Below are positions 50,466-61,055 of a DNA stretch of 64,000 nucleotides, piece by piece. Position 1 is the stretch's first letter. Every line of letters starts with the position of its first letter. Source of the DNA: Eurosta solidaginis (Eukaryota; Arthropoda; Insecta; Diptera; Tephritidae); contig NW_027136909.1 of NCBI RefSeq assembly GCF_040869045.1, forward strand, positions 558,001-622,000. The letters are read 5' to 3'. The position numbers and the translations under genes are program-made. The notes below the pieces were generated by a model that worked only from the letters and a program-made list of their open reading frames with translations, did no database searches and was not told the origin of the DNA.

Positions 50466-51629
50466 TGGTTAACCGACTAAAAGGGATAAGTGTCCATATC
50501 TATTGAACCAAGCAAGATAGAATCGATTTTGTTTTTGCAGGTGATAGGTTTTTATGTGTATATTAATCCACAACCTGATCCAAGGTTCTATCGTTAACGG
50601 TTCAATTTATACGTCAAAGTGGGTGGGGTTAACCGACTAAAAGGGATAAGTGTCCATATCTATTGAACCAAGCAAGATAGAATCGATTTTGTTTTTGCAA
50701 ATGATAGGTTTTAATGTGTGTATTAATCCACAAGCTGATACAAGGTTCTATCGTTAACGGTTCAATTTCTACGTCAAAGTGGATGGGGTTAACCGACTAA
50801 AAGGGATAAGTGTCCATATCTATTGTGGGTGGGGTTAACCGACTAAAAGGGATAAGTGTCCATATCTATTGAACCAAGCAAGATAGAACCGATTTTGTTT
50901 TTGCAGATGATAGGTTTTTATGTGTATATTAATCCACAAGCTGATACAAGGTTCTATCGTTAACGGTTCAATTTCTACGTCAAAGTGGATGGGGTTAACC
51001 GACTAAAAGTGATAAGTGTCCATATCTATTGTGGGTGGGGTTAACCGACTAAAAGGGATAAGTGTCCATATCTATTGAACCAAGCAAGATAGAATCGATT
51101 TTGTTTTTGCAGATGATAGGTTTTTATGTGTATATTAATCCACAAGCTGATCCAAGGTTCTATCGTTAACCGTTCAATTTCTACGTCAAAGTGGATGGGG
51201 TTAACCGACTAAAAGGGATAATTGTCCATATCTATTGTGGGTGGGGTTAACCGACTAAAAGGGATAAGTGTCCATATCTATTGAACCAAGCAAGATAAAA
51301 TCGATTTTGGTTTTGCAAATGATAGGCTTTAATGTGTGTATTAATCCACAAGCTGATACAAGGTTCTATCGTTAACGGTTCAATTTCTACGTCAAAGTGG
51401 ATGGGATTAACCGACTAAAGGGATAAGTGTCCATATCTATTGTGGGTGGGGTTAACCGACTAAAAGGGAGCAAGATAGAATCGATTTTATTTTTGCAGAT
51501 GGTAGGTTTTTATGTGTATATTAATCCACAAGCTGATACAAGGTTCTATCGTTAACGGTTCAATTTCTACGTCAAAGTGGATGGGGTTAACCGACTAAAA
51601 GGGATAAGTGTCCATATCTATTGTGGGTG

Positions 51630-51796
51630 GGGTTAACCGACTAAAAGGGATAAGTGTCCATATCTATTGAACCAAGCAAGATATAATCGATTTTGTTTCT
51701 GCAAATGGTAGGTTTTTATGTGTATATTATGTGTATATTAACAACCTGATCCAAGGTTCTATCGTTAACGGTTCAATTTATACGACAAAGTGGGTG
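51630..51796. repeat. 167-bp monomer with 11-bp duplication
   Basis: The segment atgtgtatatt is present twice in direct succession (about 51,718-51,739) and four bases of the following atccac segment are missing, so the monomer is 7 bp longer than normal. It stands at the end of Domain IV. I find no second copy. Confidence 0.85.
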
Positions 51797-52569
51797 AGGT
51801 TAACCTACTAAAAGGGATAAGTGTCCATATCTATTGAACCAAGCAAGATAGAATCGATTTTATTTTTGTAGATGATAGGCTTTTATGTGTATATTAATCC
51901 AAAAGCTGATCCAAGGTTCTATCGCTAACGGTTCAATTTCTACGTTATAGTGGGTGGAGTTAACCGACTAAAAGGGATAATTATACATATCTATTGAACC
52001 AAGCAAAATAGAATCGAATTTATTTTTGCAGATGGTAGGTTTTTATGTGTACATTAATCCACAAGCTGATCAAAGGTTCTATCGCTAACGGTTCAATTTC
52101 TACGATATACTGGGTGGGGTTAACCGACTGAAAGGAATAAGTGTCCATATCTATTGAACCAAGCAAGATAGAATCGATTTTATTTTTGCAGATGGTAGGT
52201 TTTTATGTGTATATTAATCCACAAGCTCATACAAGGTTCTATCGTTAACGGTTCAATTTCTACGTCAAAGTGGATGGGGTTAACCGACTAAAATTTATAA
52301 GTGTCCATATCTATTGTGGGTGTGGTTAAACGACTAAAAGGGATAAGTGTCCATATCTATTGAACCAAGCAAGATAGAAGCGATTTTGTTTTTTGCAAAT
52401 GATAGGTGTTAATGTGTGTATTACTGCTCAAGCTGATCCAAGGCTCTATCTTTAATTGTTCAATTTCTACGTCATAGTGGGTGGGGTTAACCGACTAGAA
52501 GGGATAAGTATACATATCTATTGAACCAAGCAAGATAGAATCGATTTTATTTTTGCAGATGGTAGGTTT

Positions 52570-55022
52570 TTATGTGTATATTAATCCACAAGCTGATTCA
52601 AGGTTCTATCGCTAACGGTTCAATTTCTACGTCATACTGGGTGGGGTTGACCGACTGAAAGGGATAAGTGTCCATATCTATTGAAACAAGCAAGATAGAA
52701 TCGATTTTATTTTTGCATATGGTAGGTAGTTATGTGTATATTAATCCACAAGCTGACCCAAGGTTCTATCGCTAACGGTTCAATTTCTACGTCATACTGG
52801 GCGGAGTTGACCGACTAAAAGGGATAAGTGTCCATATCTATTGAACCAAGCAAGACAGAATCGATTTTATTCTTGCAGATGGTAGGTTTTTATGTGTATA
52901 TTAATCCACAAGCTGATTCAAGGTTCTATCGCTAACGGTTCAATTTCTACGTCATACTGGGTGGGGTTGACCGACTGAAAGGGATAAGTGTCCATATCTA
53001 TTGAACCAAGCAAGATAGAATCGATTTTATTTTTGCATATGGTAGGTAGTTATGTGTATATTAATCCACAAGCTGACCCAAGGTTCTATCGTTAACGGTT
53101 CAATTTCTGCGTCAAAGTGGATGGGGTTAACCGACTAAAAGGGATAAGTATCCATATCTATTGTGGGTGGGGTTAACCGACAAAAAGGGATAAGTGTCCA
53201 TATATATTGAACAAAGCAAGACAGAATCGATTTTATTTTTGCAGATGGTAGGTTTTTATGTGTATATTAATCCAAAAGCTGATACAAGGTTCTATCGCTA
53301 ACGGTTCAATTTCTACGTCATACTGGGTGGAGTTGACCGACTAAAAGGGATAAGTGTCCATATCTATTGAACCAAGCAAGACAGAATCGATTTTATTTTT
53401 GCAGATGGTAGGTTTTTATGTGTATATTAATCCACAAGCTGATTCAAGGTTCTATCGCTAACGGTTCAATTTCTACGTCATACTGGGTGGGGTTGACCGA
53501 CTGAAAGGGATAAGTGTCCATATCTATTGAACCAAGCAAGATAGAATCGATTTTATTTTTGCATATTGTAGGTAGTTATGTGTATATTAATCCACATGCT
53601 GATCTAAGCTTCTATCGTTAACGGTTCAATTTCTACGTTATAGTGGGTGGGGTTAACCGACTATAAGGGATAATTATACATATCTATTGAACCAAGCAAA
53701 ATAGAATCGATTTTATTTTTGCATATGGTAGGTAGTTCTGTGTATATTAATCCACAAGCTGACCCAAGGTTCTATCGTTAACGGTTCAATTTCTACGTCA
53801 AAGTGGATGGGGTTAACCGACTAAAAGGGATAAGTATCCATATCTATTGTGGGTGGGGTTAACCGACAAAAAGGGATAAGTGTCCATATATATTGAACAA
53901 AGCAAGACAGAATCGATTTTATTTTTGCAGATGGTAGGTTTTTATGTGTATATTAATCCAAAAGCTGATACAAGGTTCTATCGTTAACGGTTCAATTTCT
54001 ACGTTATAGTGGGTGGGGTTAACCGACTATAAGGGATAATTATACATATCTATTGAACCAAGCAAAATAGAATCGATTTTATTTTTGCATATGGTAGGTA
54101 GTTCTGTGTATATTAATCCACAAGCTGACCCAAGGTTCTATCGCTAACGGTTCAATTTCTACGTCATACTGGGTGGAGTTGACCGACTAAAAGGGATAAG
54201 TGTCCATATCTATTGAACCAAGCAAGACAGAATCGATTTTATTTTTGCAGATGGTAGGTTTTTATGTGTTTATTAATCCACAAGCTGATTCAAGGTTCTA
54301 TCGCTAACGGTTCAATTTCTACGTCATACTGGGTTGGGTTAACCGACTGAAAGGGATAAGTGTCCATATCTATTGAACCAAGCAAGATAGATTCGATTTT
54401 ATTTTTGCAGATGGTAGGTTTTTATGTGTATATTAATCCACAAGCTGATACAAGGTTCTATCTCTAACGGTTCAATTTCTACTAAAAGGGATAATTATAC
54501 ATATCTATTGAACCAAGCAAAATAGAATCGAATTTATTTTTGCAGATGGTAGGTTTTTATGTGTATATTAATCCGCAAGCCGGCCCAAGGTTCTATCGAT
54601 AACGGTTCAATTTCTACGTCATACTGGGTGGGGTTAACCGACTAAAAGGGATAAGTGTCCATATCTATTGAACCAAGTAAGATATAATTGATTTTGTCCT
54701 TGCAGATGATAGGTTTTTATGTATGTATTAATCCACAAGCTGATCCAAGGTTCTATCGTTAACGGTTCAATTTCTACGTCAAAGTGGGTGGGGTTAACCG
54801 ACTAAAAGGGATAAGTATACATATCTATTGAACCAAGCAAGATAGAATCGAATTTATTTTTGCAGATGGTAGGTTTTTATGTGTATAATAATCCACAAGC
54901 TGATCCAAGGCGCTATCTTTAATGGTTCAATTTCTACGTCATAGTGGGTGGGGTTAACCGACTAAAAGGGATAAGTATACATATCTATTGAACCAAGCAA
55001 GATAGAATCGAATTTATTTTTG
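52570..55022. repeat. 2,627-bp-offset duplication, copy 1
   Basis: This block matches 55,197-57,649 at a constant shift of 2,627 bp; anchors are ttgaaacaag (52,684 to 55,311), the 25-bp junction deletion (54,481 to 57,108) and caagtaagatataattg (54,674 to 57,301). The match ends where gcatatggtaggtag here meets gcagatggtaggttt in the partner. Confidence 0.88.
54471..54490. repeat. 25-bp deletion across monomer junction, copy 1 of 2
   Basis: The sequence atttctactaaaaggg joins monomer position 147 directly to the ctaaaaggg of the next monomer, losing gtcatactggg through ccgac. The ends share the dinucleotide ac. The same junction is at 57,101-57,110 in the 2,627-bp partner. The related place in the third block (about 61,418-61,460) is intact. 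Confidence 0.9.
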
Positions 55023-55196
55023 CATATGGTAGGTAGTTATGTGTATATTAATCCACAAGCTGACCCAAGGTTCTATCGCTAACGGTTCAATTTCTACGTC
55101 ATACTGGGCGGAGTTGACCGACTAAAAGGGATAAGTGTCCATATCTATTGAACCAAGCAAGACAGAATCGATTTTATTCTTGCAGATGGTAGGTTT

Positions 55197-57649
55197 TTAT
55201 GTGTATATTAATCCACAACCTGATCCAAGGTTCTATCGCTAACGGTTCAATTTCTACGTCATACTGGGTGGGGTTGACCGACTGAAAGGGATAAGTGTCC
55301 ATATCTATTGAAACAAGCAAGATAGAATCGATTTTATTTTTGCATATGGTAGGTAGTTATGTGTATATTAATCCACAAGCTGACCCAAGGTTCTATCGCT
55401 AACGGTTCAATTTCTACGTCATACTGGGCGGAGTTGACCGACTAAAAGGGATAAGTGTCCATATCTATTGAACCAAGCAAGACAGAATCGATTTTATTCT
55501 TGCAGATGGTAGGTTTTTATGTGTATATTAATCCACAAGCTGATTCAAGGTTCTATCGCTAACGGTTCAATTTCTACGTCATACTGGGTGGGGTTGACCG
55601 ACTGAAAGGGATAAGTGTCCATATCTATTGAACCAAGCAAGATAGAATCGATTTTATTTTTGCATATGGTAGGTAGTTATGTGTATATTAATCCACAAGC
55701 TGACCCAAGGTTCTATCGTTAACGGTTCAATTTCTGCGTCAAAGTGGATGGGGTTAACCGACTAAAAGGGATAAGTATCCATATCTATTGTGGGTGGGGT
55801 TAACCGACAAAAAGGGATAAGTGTCCATATATATTGAACAAAGCAAGACAGAATCGATTTTATTTTTGCAGATGGTAGGTTTTTATGTGTATATTAATCC
55901 AAAAGCTGATACAAGGTTCTATCGCTAACGGTTCAATTTCTACGTCATACTGGGTGGAGTTGACCGACTAAAAGGGATAAGTGTCCATATCTATTGAACC
56001 AAGCAAGACAGAATCGATTTTATTTTTGCAGATGGTAGGTTTTTATGTGTATATTAATCCACAAGCTGATTCAAGGTTCTATCGCTAACGGTTCAATTTC
56101 TACGTCATACTGGGTGGGGTTGACCGACTGAAAGGGATAAGTGTCCATATCTATTGAACCAAGCAAGATAGAATCGATTTTATTTTTGCATATTGTAGGT
56201 AGTTATGTGTATATTAATCCACATGCTGATCTAAGCTTCTATCGTTAACGGTTCAATTTCTACGTTATAGTGGGTGGGGTTAACCGACTATAAGGGATAA
56301 TTATACATATCTATTGAACCAAGCAAAATAGAATCGATTTTATTTTTGCATATGGTAGGTAGTTCTGTGTATATTAATCCACAAGCTGACCCAAGGTTCT
56401 ATCGTTAACGGTTCAATTTCTACGTCAAAGTGGATGGGGTTAACCGACTAAAAGGGATAAGTATCCATATCTATTGTGGGTGGGGTTAACCGACAAAAAG
56501 GGATAAGTGTCCATATATATTGAACAAAGCAAGACAGAATCGATTTTATTTTTGCAGATGGTAGGTTTTTATGTGTATATTAATCCAAAAGCTGATACAA
56601 GGTTCTATCGTTAACGGTTCAATTTCTACGTTATAGTGGGTGGGGTTAACCGACTATAAGGGATAATTATACATATCTATTGAACCAAGCAAAATAGAAT
56701 CGATTTTATTTTTGCATATGGTAGGTAGTTCTGTGTATATTAATCCACAAGCTGACCCAAGGTTCTATCGCTAACGGTTCAATTTCTACGTCATACTGGG
56801 TGGAGTTGACCGACTAAAAGGGATAAGTGTCCATATCTATTGAACCAAGCAAGACAGAATCGATTTTATTTTTGCAGATGGTAGGTTTTTATGTGTTTAT
56901 TAATCCACAAGCTGATTCAAGGTTCTATCGCTAACGGTTCAATTTCTACGTCATACTGGGTTGGGTTAACCGACTGAAAGGGATAAGTGTCCATATCTAT
57001 TGAACCAAGCAAGATAGATTCGATTTTATTTTTGCAGATGGTAGGTTTTTATGTGTATATTAATCCACAAGCTGATACAAGGTTCTATCTCTAACGGTTC
57101 AATTTCTACTAAAAGGGATAATTATACATATCTATTGAACCAAGCAAAATAGAATCGAATTTATTTTTGCAGATGGTAGGTTTTTATGTGTATATTAATC
57201 CGCAAGCCGGCCCAAGGTTCTATCGATAACGGTTCAATTTCTACGTCATACTGGGTGGGGTTAACCGACTAAAAGGGATAAGTGTCCATATCTATTGAAC
57301 CAAGTAAGATATAATTGATTTTGTCCTTGCAGATGATAGGTTTTTATGTATGTATTAATCCACAAGCTGATCCAAGGTTCTATCGTTAACGGTTCAATTT
57401 CTACGTCAAAGTGGGTGGGGTTAACCGACTAAAAGGGATAAGTATACATATCTATTGAACCAAGCAAGATAGAATCGAATTTATTTTTGCAGATGGTAGG
57501 TTTTTATGTGTATAATAATCCACAAGCTGATCCAAGGCGCTATCTTTAATGGTTCAATTTCTACGTCATAGTGGGTGGGGTTAACCGACTAAAAGGGATA
57601 AGTATACATATCTATTGAACCAAGCAAGATAGAATCGAATTTATTTTTG
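55197..57649. repeat. 2,627-bp-offset duplication, copy 2
   Basis: Partner of the preceding block, nearly identical by eye. Its right half (from about 56,740) also belongs to the 4,341-bp duplication, so the two events are nested. The short units at 55,751 and 56,437 correspond to 53,124 and 53,810. Confidence 0.88.
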
Positions 57650-59659
57650 CAGATGGTAGGTTTTTATGTGTACATTAATCCATAAGCTGATCCAAGGCTC
57701 TATCGTTCACGGTTCAATTTCTACGTCAAAGTGCTTGGGGTTAAACGACTAAAAGGGATAAGTGTCCATATCTATTGAACCAAGCAAGATAGAATCGATT
57801 TTGTTTTTGCAGGTGGTAGGTATTTATGTGTATATTAATCCACAAGCTGATCTAAGCTTCTATCGTTAACAGTTCAATTTCTACGCTATAGTGGGTTGGG
57901 TTAACCGGCTAAAAGGGATAACTATACATATCTATTGAACCAAGCAAAATAGAATCGAATTTATTTTTGCAGATGGTAGGTTTTTATGTGTACATTAATC
58001 CACAAGCTGACGAAAGGTTCTGTCGCTAACGGTTCAATTTCTACGTCATACTAGGTGGGGTTAACCGACTAAAAGGGAAAAGTGTCCATATCTTTTGAAC
58101 CAAGCAAGATAGAATCGATTTTATTTTTGCATATGGTAGGTAGTTATGTGTATATTAATCCACAAGCTGATCTAAGCTTCTATCGCTAACGGTTCAATTT
58201 CTACGTTATAGTGGGTGGAGTTAACCGACTAAAAGGGATAATTATACATATCTATTGAACCAAGCAAAATATAATCGAATTTATTTTTGCAGATGGTAGG
58301 TTTTTATGTGTATATTAATCCGCAAGCCGGCCCAAGGTTCTATCGTTAACGGTTCAATTTCTACGTCATACTGGGTGGGGTTAACCGACTAAAAGGGATA
58401 AGTGTCCATATCTATTGAACCAAGCCAGACAGAATCAATTTTATTTTTGCAGATGGTAGGTTTTTATGTGTATATTAATCCACAACCTGATCCAAGGTTC
58501 TATCGCTACCGGTTCAATTTCTACGTCATACTGAGTGGTGTTAACCGACTAAAAGGGATAAGTGTCCATATCTATTGAACCAAGCAAGATAGAATCGATT
58601 TTATTTTTGCATATGGTAGGTAGTTATGTGTATATTAATCCACAACCTGATACAAGGTTCTATCGCTACCGGTTCAATTTCTACGTCATACTGAGTGGGG
58701 TTAACCGACTAAAAGGGATAAGTGTCCATATCTATTGAACCAAGCAAGATAGAATCGATTTTATTTTTGCAGATGGTAGGCTTTTATGTGTACATTAATC
58801 CACAAGCTGATCCAAGGTTCTATCGCTACCGGTTCAATTTCTACGTCATACTGAGTGGGGTTAACCGACTAAAAGGGATAAGTGTCCATATCTATTGAAC
58901 CAAGCAAGATAGAATCGATTTTATTTTTGCAGATGGTAGGCTTTTATGTGTATATTAATCCACAAGCTGATCCAAGGTTCTATCGCTACCGTTCAATTTC
59001 TACGTCATACTGAGTGGGGTTAACCGACTAAAAGGGATAAGTGTCCATATCTATTGAACCAAGCTAGATAGAATCGATTTTATTTTTGCAGATGGTAGGT
59101 TTTTATGTGTATATTAATCCACAACCTGATCCAAGGTTCTATCGCTAACGGTTCAATTTCTACGTTATAGTGGGTGGAGTTAACCCACTAAAAGGGATAA
59201 TTATACATATCTATTAAACCAAGCAAAATAGAATCGAATTTATTTTTGCAGATGGTAGGTTTTTATGTGTACATTAATCCACAAGCTGATGAAAGGTTCT
59301 ATCGCTAACGGTTCAATTTCTACGTCATACTGGGTGGGGTTAACCGACTAAAAGGGAAAAGTGTCCATATCTATTGAACCAAGCAAGATAGAATCGATTT
59401 TATTTTTGCAGATGGTAGGTTTTTATGTGTATATTAATCCACAAGCTGATACAAGGTTCTATCGTTAACGGTTCAATTTCTACGTCAAAGTGGATGGGGT
59501 TAACCGACTAAAAGGGATAAGTGTCCATATCTATTGTGGGTGGGGTTAACCGACTAAAAGGGATAAGTGTCGATATCTATTGAACCAAGCAAGATATAAT
59601 CGATTTTGTTTCTGCAAATGGTAGGTTTTTATGTGTATATTAATCCACAACATGATCCA
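56740..59659. repeat. ~4,341-bp-offset duplication, copy 1
   Basis: This block recurs at 61,056-64,000. The offset is 4,341 bp to the right of 57,108 and 4,316 bp to the left of it, because the 25-bp deletion is present only in this copy. Anchors: caagtaag (57,301 to 61,642), cataagctga (57,681 to 62,022), acatgatcca (59,650 to 63,991). Private changes include tatcttttgaacc near 58,092. Confidence 0.9.
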
Positions 59660-61055
59660 AGGTTCTATCGTTAACGGTTCAATTTATACGTCAAAGTGGG
59701 TGGGGTTAACCGACTAAAAGGGATAAGTGTCCATATCTATTGAACCAAGCAAGATAGAATCGATTTTGTTTTTGCAGATGATAGGTTTTTATGTGCACAT
59801 TAATCCACAACCTGATCCAAGGTTCTATCGTTAACGGTTCAATTTATACGACAAAGTGGGTGGGGTTAACCGACTAAAAGGGATAAGTGTCCATATCTAT
59901 TGAACCAAGCAAGATAAAATCGATTTTATTTTTGTAGATGATAGGCTTTTATGTGTATATTAATCCAAAAGCTGATCCAAGGTTCTATCGCTAACGGTTC
60001 AATTTCTACGTTATAGTGGGTGGAGTTAACCGACTAAAAGGGATAATTATACATATCTATTGAACCAAGCAAAATAGAATCGAATTTATTTTTGCAGATG
60101 GTAGGTTTTTATGTGTACATTAATCCACAAGCTGATCAAAGGTTCTATCGCTAACGGTTCAATTTCTACGTTATACTGGGTGGGGTTAACCGACTGAAAG
60201 GGATAAGTGTCCATATCTATTGAACCAAGCAAGATAGAATCGATTTTATTTTTGCAGATGGTAGGTTTTTATGTGTATATTAATCCACAAGCTCATACAA
60301 GGTTCTATCGTTAACGGTTCAATTTCTACGTCAAAGTGGATGGGGTTAACCGACTAAAAGGGATAAGTGTCCATAGCTATTGTGGGTGGGGTTAACCGAC
60401 TAAAAGGGATAAGTGTCCATATCTATTGAACCAAGCAAAATAGAATCGAATTTATTTTTGCAGATGGTAGGTTTTTATGTGTATTAATCCACAAGCTGAT
60501 GCAAGGTTCTATCGTTAACGGTTCAATTTCTACGTCAAAGTGGATGGGGTTACCCGACTAAAAGGGATAAGTGTCCATAGCTATTGTGGGTGGGGTTAAC
60601 CGACTAAAAGGAATAAGTGTCCATATCTATTGAACCAAGCAAGATAGAATCGATTTTATTTTTGCAGGTGATAGGCTTCTATGTGTATATTAATCCACAA
60701 CCTGATCCAAGGTTATATCGTTAACGGTTCAATTTATACGTCAAAGTGGGTGGGGTTAACTGACTAAAAGGGATAAGTGTCCATATCTATTGAACCAAGC
60801 AAGATAGAATCGATTTTGTTTTTGCAAATGATAGGTTTTAATGTGTGTATTAATCCACAAGCTGATACAAGGTTCTATCGTTAACGGTTCAATGTCTACG
60901 TCAAAGTGAATGGGGTTAACCGACTAAAAGGGATAAGTGTCCATATCTATTGTGGGTGGGGTTAACCGACTAAAAGGGATAAGTGTCCATATCTATTGAA
61001 CCAAGCAAGGTAGAATCGATTTTGTTTTTGCAGATGATAGGTTTTTATGTGTATA
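59660..61055. repeat. Monomers between the two 4,341-bp-offset copies
   Basis: Eight or so full monomers and three short units (60,343, 60,547, 60,913). The part from 59,800 to 60,400 resembles 51,780-52,320 in monomer order (tatacgacaaagtgggtg, a tttttgtagatgataggc monomer, an aattatacatatc monomer), so it is probably another old block copy. A 2-bp deletion (atgtgtattaatcc) lies near 60,480. Nothing gene-like is visible. Confidence 0.75.

Larger units (their letters stand above)
48131..51796. repeat. Domain IV: alternating 160-bp and 46-bp units
   Basis: After one kilobase of mixed monomers, from 49,184 the sequence tiles as full monomer plus short unit with almost no exceptions. Short-unit starts: 48452, 49138, 49344, 49550, 49756, 49962, 50008, 50214, 50420, 50786, 50992, 51198, 51404 (45 bp, one A missing), 51584. 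Full monomers alternate between a gcaggtgatagg or gcagatgatagg type and a tttggttttgcaaatg type with ggctttaatgtg. No gene is present. Confidence 0.9.
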
